Shown here piece by piece: positions 1-5,439 of a DNA stretch of 5,439 nt. Where the stretch lies: contig DAICZO010000304.1 of assembly GCA_027311125.1 (NCBI GenBank), positions 1 through 5,439 of the forward strand, given 5' to 3'. The stretch comes from Acidobacteriaceae bacterium. GTDB taxonomy: Bacteria; Acidobacteriota; Terriglobia; Terriglobales; Acidobacteriaceae. The notes beneath the pieces were generated by a model. It worked only from the letters and a program-made list of their open reading frames with translations, did no database searches and was not told the origin of the DNA. Numbering within the stretch: position 1 is the stretch's first letter; each line of letters starts with the position of its first letter. Position numbers and translations under genes: made by a program.

Positions 1-531
1 GCGAGTGGCCAGGTCAGGATCGGAGGCGGCGAAGGAGGTGAAGTCGTGGGTGCCGAGGATGTGGGTGGCTGCGTGCTGGAGTGAGGCGAGGTCCAGCGGG
101 AAGGGACAGTCCCAGACGTAGGGCGCGAGCATGGGGGAGCAGATGCGCGGGGCGGAGTCAGCGGGGTCGGGCAGGAGGCGCGAAGGGAAGATGCGGTACT
201 CGTAGGTCTTGCCGATGGCGCTGTGGCGGGCGTGGAAGCCGGGGGAGGCTGGCTCGACCGATAGGATGCGAATGGCAGGCGGCAGGGCGCGGTTCAGGGC
301 GCGGTGGAGGTTGGCGGCGGGGATGGGGACGGAGAGCGAGAAGGAGGCGACCTGGGCGAGGGCGTGGACGCCGGTGTCGGTACGGCCAGAGCCCTGCGGG
401 AGGACCGACTCGCTGGTGACGTGGTGGATGGCGTGGGCGAGAGTGCCCTGGACAGTGGGCAGGTTGGGCTGGACCTGCCAGCCGTTGAAGGAGGTTCCGT
501 CGTAGGCGAGGGTTGCTTTCCAGAGTGGCAT
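1..531 (-). CDS. truA: tRNA pseudouridine synthase A (TruA), N-terminal 177 residues, cut by window edge
   Basis: TruA isomerises uridine to pseudouridine at positions 38-40 of the tRNA anticodon arm, in the cytoplasm. The frame read on the minus strand from the ATG at 531 begins MPLWKATLAYDGTSFNGWQV, the typical TruA opening (YDG..F.GWQ.QP, residues 10-22, then T-V-Q-G-T-L at 26-31). The catalytic motif GSGRTDTGVHA lies at residues 47-57, with the expected catalytic aspartate at D52. FHARHSAIGKTYEYRIF (99-115) matches the conserved block holding the active-site tyrosine (probably Y110), and HDFTSFAASD (162-171) is also typical. The family is usually about 245-270 residues, so roughly 70-90 C-terminal residues lie beyond the left edge; nothing suggests a real truncation. 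The start is chosen by family alignment, since no strong Shine-Dalgarno sequence precedes it. The coding strand is C-rich at third positions, unlike the two plus-strand genes. Identification is firm. Confidence 0.96.
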   Translation of the reverse strand, partial: MPLWKATLAYDGTSFNGWQVQPNLPTVQGTLAHAIHHVTSESVLPQGSGRTDTGVHALAQVASFSLSVPIPAANLHRALNRALPPAIRILSVEPASPGFHARHSAIGKTYEYRIFPSRLLPDPADSAPRICSPMLAPYVWDCPFPLDLASLQHAATHILGTHDFTSFAASDPDLATR

Positions 532-1018
532 GAGGCTGCTTTGGACGGTATCACGGACGGTGTGGATTGGCAGCGTTGCGAAGGGAGAACGCGGGCCGGG
601 TGGTGTGGTTGGTATACTTTGGCAGGCATTCGCTGGACGAATGGAGGTCGGAGGCAGGGGTAGGGGCGGTTGTTTGGCTGCTGGCTACTCGCGCAGGTGT
701 AGCGGCTGGAGATGGTCGTTACGCTAAACCCTATCGGCACAATCGCAGCCTGAGGATAAAAGAGTGGGAACGAAGCACGGGCGGTGTGCGTACTACAGCT
801 CTAAGTGATTGACCGGAGGCATCCCCGAAGGTTCGATGTTGTTATTTTCGAGTCCTTACGGTGTGCCTGTGCGTCTAGTCAGTATCAAGTTAATTATGTC
901 GTTTGGCTCCGTTGAAGGGCGATGACGGAGTACAAGAGGAAACGGCTGAGTCGATTGATCTGTTGCACGCAATCGGACAGAGGCCGAGAACAAGAAGATA
1001 AGAGCTGGAGAGCGCATC
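532..1018. other. Intergenic region between divergent truA and TolC-family gene
   Basis: This gap of about 490 bp separates the divergent starts of truA and the TolC-like gene. It is less GC-rich and less codon-biased than its flanks, mainly from about 690 onward. Several short open frames cross it, but none has a recognisable protein, a convincing ribosome site or the codon bias of the neighbours, so I treat it as non-coding. It should hold both promoters. I found no pair of -35 and -10 boxes with good spacing: TATACT at 613-618 is a fair -10 on the plus strand but lacks a -35 partner. The stretch 930-1012 is purine-rich and probably forms the 5' leader of the TolC-like gene. I see no tRNA, riboswitch or intrinsic terminator here. 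Confidence 0.6.
1006..1012 (+). promoter_or_regulatory. Ribosome binding site of the TolC-family gene
   Basis: TGGAGAG at 1006-1012 contains a GGAG core (1007-1010) that ends 8 nt before the GTG at 1019. It decides the start: the alternative in-frame ATG at 1034 has no comparable site, and using it would remove the arginines of the signal-peptide n-region. Confidence 0.65.
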
Positions 1019-3124
1019 GTGAGACTAAGAGATATGCAGGCGGCGGCGAGCATAGCGTTGTTGCTGATGAGTGTAAGCACACAGCCGGGATTTGCCCAGC
1101 AGACGAATGCAACGGCACCTGCCGCACCGCAGACGGTGACGAATACTTCGACCAGCCAGACGGGATTGCCGCAGGCTCCGGAGCCGAAGTTGACGGAACC
1201 GCTGTATCTGCGGGATACCGCGGTGGATTATTCGAAGCCGAAAAGTCATTTTACGAATCCGCTGGCGCCCTACACGTCGACGAACGTTCCTTTGCCGACT
1301 TTGAGCAACTCGGAGCGTCTGGCCGCATTGCTGCGTGACGGGAAGATTTATCTGAGCCTTTCGGACGCGGTGGCGCTGGCGCTGGAGAATAACTACGACA
1401 TTGCGATTGCGCGGATCAACCTGGATATTGCCGATACGGATATTTTGCGGGCGAAGGCTGGGTCCTCGCTGCGTGGTGTTTCCACGGGCCTGGTGACGGG
1501 TACGCTGGGCGGCCAGACGACGACCATTACGACGGGTGGCGGACCGGGTGCGACGTCGATCGGCGCGGGCGGCGGCGGTGCGGGTTTGTCCGGGCTGGTG
1601 TTGAGCACTAACGGCGGCGGACCTTTGCCGGAGGCGTTGGATCCGGTGCTGACCGGCAACGTGCAATATGAAGCACTGGCACAGCAGCAGACCAATACGC
1701 TGTTTACCGGTACGAACACGTTGAACCAGAACACGGGGACGTTCAACTTTGGGTATCAACAGGGATTTCTGACGGGCACACTGTTCAATGTGACGTTCAA
1801 TAACTCGCGTCAGACAACAAACAACGTATTCAGCAACTACAGTCCGCTGTTGCAGTCGAACTTCCGGGCGCAGGCGACGCAACACCTGTTGCAGGGCTTT
1901 GGCTGGGGCATCAATGGACGCTTTATTCTGCAAGCGAAGAATGACCGGCGTATTACGGATTCGGCGTTTCGGCAGCAGGTGCTGTACACGGTGAACCAGG
2001 TGGAGAATATCTACTGGGCGCTGGTGAGTGCGTATGAGGATGAGCAGGCCAAGGAACGGGCGCTGGCTCAGTCGACGCAGTTGACGGCGGACAACCGCAA
2101 GCAGTTGGAGATTGGCACGCTTGCTCCGCTGGATGTGGTGAACTCGGACAGCGCGGTGGCGACCGACAAGCAGGCGCTGGTGTCGTCGCAGTCGAACCTG
2201 GAGTATCAGCAGTTGATTATGAAGCAGGCGATTGCGCGGAACCTGGACGATCCACAACTGGCGAATGCTCCGATTGTGCCGACGGACCGGGTTGGTCTGG
2301 ATCGGTTGCCGGAAGAGGATATGAACGTGGAGGACCTGGTGAAAGAGGCCTACGCGAACAATCCGCAGATTGAGCAGGCCGTGCTGAATATGAAGAACAA
2401 CCGGATCACCATCAAGGCAGAGAAGAACGGTCTGTTGCCGACGGTGGATGCGTATGCCTTCTATGGCGGCAGTGGATTGGGCGGTGGACAGAACCCGAAC
2501 CTGAACTGCGGCAGCTTTGGCTCGTTCAAGCCTTGCGCGGCTGGCGTAGTGACGCCGATCAGCTATGGCAGCACGTTTGGGAGCATGTTCGACAGTTCGT
2601 CGCCGGATAAGGGAATCGGCGTGAACATCACGATTCCGTTGCGCAATCGGACGGCGCAGGCAGACCAGGCGCGGTCGCAGATGGAGTACCGGCAGTCGCA
2701 GATGCGGTTGCAGCAGTTGTACACGCAGATCCGCATCCAGGTGATTAATGGGCAGTTTGCGTTGACCAATGACCGTGCGCAGGTGCAGGCTTCGCAGGCG
2801 GCGCGGGATTTTGCGGCGCAGAGTCTGGATGCTGAACAGAAGAAGTACAAGTTGGGTGCTTCGACGACGGCACTGGTGCTGCAGCAGGGACGCAACGTGG
2901 CGACGGCGGACAACAACCTGATCGCAGCGACGGCGGCGTATGCCAAGGATCGCGCGGCTTTGGTTCAGTTGCTGTCGAACACGCTGGATCGTTACAGCAT
3001 CAGCCTGACGGCGGCGGCAACGGGTACGGTGCAGCAGGCTCCGATGATTCCGGGGCTGACGGCACCGAAGGCTCCGGCACCACCGAAGCCGATTTCGGGG
3101 ACACCGCCACCGGTACAGCAGTAA
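1019..3124 (+). CDS. TolC-family outer-membrane efflux protein
   Basis: This is an outer-membrane channel of the TolC/OEP type (two PF02321-like repeats), expected to trimerise and connect an inner-membrane pump and a membrane-fusion protein to the exterior. The GTG start gives a signal peptide (MRLRD, hydrophobic 8-20, likely cleavage after GFA at 26). A Thr/Ala/Pro-rich linker follows to about residue 60. The first repeat opens at 112-148 (LSLSDAVALALENNYDIAIA...), has a Gly-rich insert at about 152-206, a beta region at about 240-300 and a helical hairpin at about 305-410. The second repeat opens at 436-480 (VEDLVKEAYANNPQIEQA...) and runs to about 660, with GIGVNITIPLRNR at 532-544. The stretches IGTLAPLDVVNSDSAVA (365-381) and LGASTTALVLQQGRNVA (612-628) are matching positions of the duplication. 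The tail (673-701) is Pro/Ala-rich. At 701 residues it is much longer than classical TolC (under 500). No pump or adaptor gene is adjacent, so the substrate is unknown. Family is sure; specific role is not. Confidence 0.93.
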   Translation: MRLRDMQAAASIALLLMSVSTQPGFAQQTNATAPAAPQTVTNTSTSQTGLPQAPEPKLTEPLYLRDTAVDYSKPKSHFTNPLAPYTSTNVPLPTLSNSERLAALLRDGKIYLSLSDAVALALENNYDIAIARINLDIADTDILRAKAGSSLRGVSTGLVTGTLGGQTTTITTGGGPGATSIGAGGGGAGLSGLVLSTNGGGPLPEALDPVLTGNVQYEALAQQQTNTLFTGTNTLNQNTGTFNFGYQQGFLTGTLFNVTFNNSRQTTNNVFSNYSPLLQSNFRAQATQHLLQGFGWGINGRFILQAKNDRRITDSAFRQQVLYTVNQVENIYWALVSAYEDEQAKERALAQSTQLTADNRKQLEIGTLAPLDVVNSDSAVATDKQALVSSQSNLEYQQLIMKQAIARNLDDPQLANAPIVPTDRVGLDRLPEEDMNVEDLVKEAYANNPQIEQAVLNMKNNRITIKAEKNGLLPTVDAYAFYGGSGLGGGQNPNLNCGSFGSFKPCAAGVVTPISYGSTFGSMFDSSSPDKGIGVNITIPLRNRTAQADQARSQMEYRQSQMRLQQLYTQIRIQVINGQFALTNDRAQVQASQAARDFAAQSLDAEQKKYKLGASTTALVLQQGRNVATADNNLIAATAAYAKDRAALVQLLSNTLDRYSISLTAAATGTVQQAPMIPGLTAPKAPAPPKPISGTPPPVQQ

Positions 3125-3141
3125 GGTGTGGCAGCAGGGAG

Positions 3142-3170
3142 ATGCCCGGGCTTATGGCTCGGGCATTTCT
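3142..3170 (+). terminator. Probable Rho-independent terminator after the TolC-family gene
   Basis: An inverted repeat lies 17 nt after the stop codon: ATGCCCGGGCT (3142-3152), loop TAT, GGCTCGGGCAT (3156-3166). It forms an 11-bp GC-rich stem with two G-T pairs and is followed by a short, imperfect T run (3166-3170, TTTCT). The weak T tract is the main doubt. Its position suggests that transcription of the TolC-like gene ends here and that the next gene has its own promoter. Confidence 0.7.
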
Positions 3171-3191
3171 GCGTATGGAGTAGACAACCCA

Positions 3192-3218
3192 TTGGATTGG
3201 GTGTAATTGCTTGATAAT
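3192..3218 (+). promoter_or_regulatory. Candidate sigma70-type promoter for the DUF255 gene
   Basis: TTGGAT at 3192-3197 and GATAAT at 3213-3218 resemble -35 and -10 boxes, but their 15-bp spacing is short. Transcription from here would begin near 3225, leaving a leader of about 35 nt. A second -10-like box, TAAACT at 3246-3251, sits only 8 nt before the ATG and would give a leaderless message. Both readings are tentative. Confidence 0.3.
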
Positions 3219-3259
3219 GGGACGCGTTGGATGGACGAGACGGGATAAACTAGTGATCT

Positions 3260-5413
3260 ATGAGTAGCGACACGACGAGCAGTGCCACCAGGAATTCGCT
3301 GGCGCGAGCTGCCTCCGCCTATCTGCGGTCTGCCATGCACCAACCCGTAGAGTGGATGGAGTGGGGTGCAGAGGCGTTTGCCAAGGCACAGCGCGAGGAC
3401 AAGCCGATTCTACTGGATATTGGCGCGGTGTGGTGTCACTGGTGCCATGTGATGGATCGGGAGAGCTATGAGAATCCTGAGACGGCACGGCTGATTAATG
3501 AGCATTTTATTGCGGTGAAGGTGGACCGGGACGAGCGCCCGGATGTGGATACGCGATATCAGGCGGCGGTATCGTCAATCAGCGGGCAGGGGGGATGGCC
3601 GCTGACGGCGTTTTTGACTCCGGAAGGAAAGCCTTATTTTGGTGGGACGTACTTTCCTCCGGATGATCGGCATGGGCGTCCGGGGCTGAGGCGGGTGCTG
3701 ATGACGATGGCTGAGGCGTTTGTCAAACGGCGGCATGAGGTGGACGAGTCGGCGGGCAGCGTGATGCTGGCGATCGAACACAACGAGTCGTTTATGGGGC
3801 GCAGCGGGAACCCGGGGCCGGAGTTGGTGGCGAAGCTGGTGGATGGCGTGCTGAAGCAGTTTGATGCGCGGACGGGTGGGTTTGGCTCGCAGCCGAAGTT
3901 TCCGCACTCGGGCGCGATTGATCTGTTGCTGGATGCTTCGTCGCGAGTGTCGATTGGCGCGGGCGCGGCGGTGGTGGGGGATACGGCCAAGCGCGCGGCG
4001 CAGGTGACGCTGGAGAAGATGGCCAAGGGCGGCATCTACGACCATCTGGCTGGAGGGTTCCACCGGTACAGCGTGGACGACCAGTGGGTGGTGCCGCACT
4101 TTGAGAAGATGGCGTACGACAACAGCGAGCTGCTGAAGAACTACGTCCATGCGTACCAGACGCTGGTGGAGCCGGAGATGGCCCGGGTGGCGCGGGAGAT
4201 TGTGCAGTGGATGGATGAGTGCCTGAGCGATCGCGAGTTGGGTGGGTTCTATGCGTCGCAGGATGCGGACTTCTCGCTGGAGGATGACGGCGATTACTTT
4301 ACGTGGACGCGGTATGAAGCGGCGGCGGTGCTGACTCCGGAGGAGTTGGCGATTGCCGGGGCGTACTACGACGTGGGCGAGATTGGCGACATGCACCACA
4401 ACCCGGCGAAGAATGTACTGCACGTGCGGACGACGTTGCAGGGGGTGGCCCGGTCGAACGGAGTAACCCTGGAGGCGGCCAAGGAGCTGCTGGCTTCGGC
4501 GAAGACCAAGCTGTATGCGGCGCGGCGGAAGCGTCCGACGCCGTATGTGGATAAGACGATCTATGTCGGGTGGAACGGGATGTGCATCTCGGCGTACCTG
4601 GAGGCGGCGCGGGTGCTGGAGATGCCGGGGGCGAAGGCGTTTGCGCTGAAGTCTTTGGACCGTGTGCTGGCATCGGCCTGGGATGCGAAGCAGGGAGTGA
4701 TGCATGTAGTGGCGTACGGCGAGGGCGGTGGGGAGCACACGCGCGTGGCCGGGATACTGGACGACTATGTGTTTCTGGGCCATGCCGCGCTGGATGCCTG
4801 GGAGGTTACGGGCGAGATCCGCTACTACCATACGGCAGAGGCGATTGCGGCCAGTACGCTGGCACGGTTCTACGACACGGTAGGCTGTGGGTTTGTGGAT
4901 ACGGAGATACCGGCGAACGGCGAGGTGCGTCTGGGTGCGTTGACGACCCGCCGCAAGCCTTTGCAGGATTCGCCTACGCCGGCGGGGAATCCTGTGGCGG
5001 CGGCACTGCTGATGCGGCTGGAAGCACTGAATGGACGCGCGGATTATCTGGTGAAGGCGCAGGAGACGATGGAGTGCTTTGCGGGGGTGGTGGAGCATTT
5101 CGGTTTGTATGCGGCGAGTTATGGGTTGGCATTGCAGCGGATGGTGCAGCGTGCGGTGCAGGTGTGCGTGATTGGCGACGATGCCGATGCGCGGCGGCTG
5201 GAGGCGGTTGCGCTGGCTCGTTACGCGGTGAACAAGAGCGTGGTGCGGTTGCGGCGGGATCAGTTGGGTTCGCTGCCGCCAGCTTTGGCGGAGACGCTGC
5301 CGCATCTGCCGATGACGGAGGGCAGCTTTGCGGTGTTGTGTAACGGCAAGGGATGCCAGCCACCAGTGAAGACGGTGGATGAGTTGATGGAGGCGATGAA
5401 CCAGTTGTTGTAG
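3260..5413 (+). CDS. Thioredoxin-fold DUF255 protein, YyaL/SPATA20 family
   Basis: This is a full-length member of the widespread DUF255 family (B. subtilis YyaL, human SPATA20), whose biochemical function is not established to my knowledge. The N-terminal part is thioredoxin-like: NSLARAASAYLRSAMHQPVEW (12-32) matches the family's N-terminal 'NRL..E.SPYL..HA.NPV.W' block, then the CHWC redox-like motif (C59, C62) within WCHWCHVM, KVDRDERPDVD (87-97), GGWPLTAFLTPEGKPYFGGTYFPP (111-134) with a probable cis-proline at P114. The rest resembles an (alpha/alpha)6 barrel like those of sugar epimerases and glycosidases: GGIYDHLAGGFHRYSVD (257-273), VVPHFEKMAYDN (277-288), SQDADF (333-338), VGWNG (436-440), LDDYVFLGHAALD (500-512), TPAGNPVAA (573-581). 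The C-terminus carries C694 and C699. The length (717) is near the family norm, usually about 670-690. No signal peptide is visible, so it is probably cytoplasmic. The ATG at 3260 fits the family N-terminus but has no clear Shine-Dalgarno sequence. It is probably monocistronic. Confidence 0.94.
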   Translation: MSSDTTSSATRNSLARAASAYLRSAMHQPVEWMEWGAEAFAKAQREDKPILLDIGAVWCHWCHVMDRESYENPETARLINEHFIAVKVDRDERPDVDTRYQAAVSSISGQGGWPLTAFLTPEGKPYFGGTYFPPDDRHGRPGLRRVLMTMAEAFVKRRHEVDESAGSVMLAIEHNESFMGRSGNPGPELVAKLVDGVLKQFDARTGGFGSQPKFPHSGAIDLLLDASSRVSIGAGAAVVGDTAKRAAQVTLEKMAKGGIYDHLAGGFHRYSVDDQWVVPHFEKMAYDNSELLKNYVHAYQTLVEPEMARVAREIVQWMDECLSDRELGGFYASQDADFSLEDDGDYFTWTRYEAAAVLTPEELAIAGAYYDVGEIGDMHHNPAKNVLHVRTTLQGVARSNGVTLEAAKELLASAKTKLYAARRKRPTPYVDKTIYVGWNGMCISAYLEAARVLEMPGAKAFALKSLDRVLASAWDAKQGVMHVVAYGEGGGEHTRVAGILDDYVFLGHAALDAWEVTGEIRYYHTAEAIAASTLARFYDTVGCGFVDTEIPANGEVRLGALTTRRKPLQDSPTPAGNPVAAALLMRLEALNGRADYLVKAQETMECFAGVVEHFGLYAASYGLALQRMVQRAVQVCVIGDDADARRLEAVALARYAVNKSVVRLRRDQLGSLPPALAETLPHLPMTEGSFAVLCNGKGCQPPVKTVDELMEAMNQLL

Positions 5414-5423
5414 GTGAGTGGCG

Positions 5424-5439
5424 GGGTCTGTCTAGACCC
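5424..5439 (+). terminator. Hairpin after the DUF255 gene, possible terminator cut by window edge
   Basis: GGGTCT (5424-5429), loop GTCT, AGACCC (5434-5439) forms a perfect 6-bp stem beginning 10 nt after the stop codon. The stem may extend past the window, and any following T run cannot be seen. Its place right after the gene favours a terminator. Confidence 0.5.

Noticed and set aside
294..740. A 148-codon minus-strand frame overlapping truA
   Set aside because: It runs in another frame through the truA coding strand with a Ser/Pro/Thr-rich product, while the truA frame has the catalytic motif.
836..925. A 29-codon plus-strand frame that might be a leader peptide
   Set aside because: The start has only a weak AAGG 4 nt upstream, the peptide has no run of regulatory codons, and no attenuator hairpin follows before the TolC-like gene. 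Frames this short arise by chance.
952..975. Inverted repeat CGATTG / CAATCG with a 12-bp spacer upstream of the TolC-like gene, considered as operator or leader hairpin
   Set aside because: Arms of 6 bp with such spacing are expected about twice by chance in a region this size, and the arms do not extend. Conservation in relatives would be needed to revive it.
1034..1036. ATG as alternative start of the TolC-like gene
   Set aside because: It would remove the basic n-region of the signal peptide, and the GGAG at 1007-1010 is spaced properly only for the GTG at 1019.
922..1338. A 138-codon plus-strand frame starting upstream of the TolC-like gene
   Set aside because: It overlaps the signal peptide and first 100 or so residues of the TolC-like protein in another frame, has no recognisable motifs, and the competing frame has a signal peptide and ribosome site.
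1025..2257. A 410-codon open frame on the minus strand opposite the TolC-like gene
   Set aside because: Low-complexity Arg/Gln/His composition, no recognisable domain, and full overlap with a well-supported gene. It is a by-product of strand-biased codon use.
3575..5305. A 576-codon open frame on the minus strand opposite the DUF255 gene
   Set aside because: Its product is rich in Arg, His, Gln and Leu without any domain, as expected from the complement of a G-ending-codon gene. The plus-strand frame has clear family motifs over its whole length.
4570..5343. A 257-codon plus-strand frame inside the DUF255 gene
   Set aside because: Gly/Cys/Ala-rich out-of-frame product with no motifs, nested in the real coding sequence.

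Overview
The window looks like a core-genome stretch from a GC-rich Gram-negative bacterium, most likely an acidobacterium of the Terriglobia (Granulicella/Edaphobacter/Terriglobus type). That placement is an inference. It rests on the outer-membrane TolC-like protein, whose N-terminal block (a 'DYSKP..H..NPLAPYT' stretch before the first OEP repeat) resembles acidobacterial homologues as I remember them, and on the GC-rich codon usage. No database search was possible.

Layout. Positions 1-531 (minus strand) hold the first 177 codons of truA, tRNA pseudouridine synthase A, cut by the left window edge. Positions 532-1018 are a gap of about 490 bp without a convincing gene; it must carry the divergent promoters of truA and the next gene. 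Positions 1019-3124 (plus) encode a 701-residue TolC-family outer-membrane efflux protein with a signal peptide, two OEP repeats, a glycine-rich insert and a proline-rich tail. A hairpin terminator follows at 3142-3170. Positions 3260-5413 (plus) encode a 717-residue thioredoxin-fold/DUF255 protein of the YyaL/SPATA20 family. A perfect 6-bp hairpin at the extreme right end is probably the start of its terminator.

The three genes do not look like one pathway. truA is divergent from the others, and the hairpin after the TolC gene suggests that it and the DUF255 gene are transcribed separately. No efflux pump, membrane-fusion protein or regulator is encoded here, so the partner of the TolC-like channel lies elsewhere.

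The plus strand is G-rich throughout, in coding and template strands alike, so truA has C-ending codons while the two plus-strand genes have G-ending codons. This points to replication-strand skew and explains the long spurious open frames opposite the real genes. I found no mobile element, CRISPR array, RNA gene or clearly new system. The most noteworthy items are the decorations on the TolC-like protein, the uncharacterised DUF255 enzyme-like protein, and a possible leaderless start for the latter.
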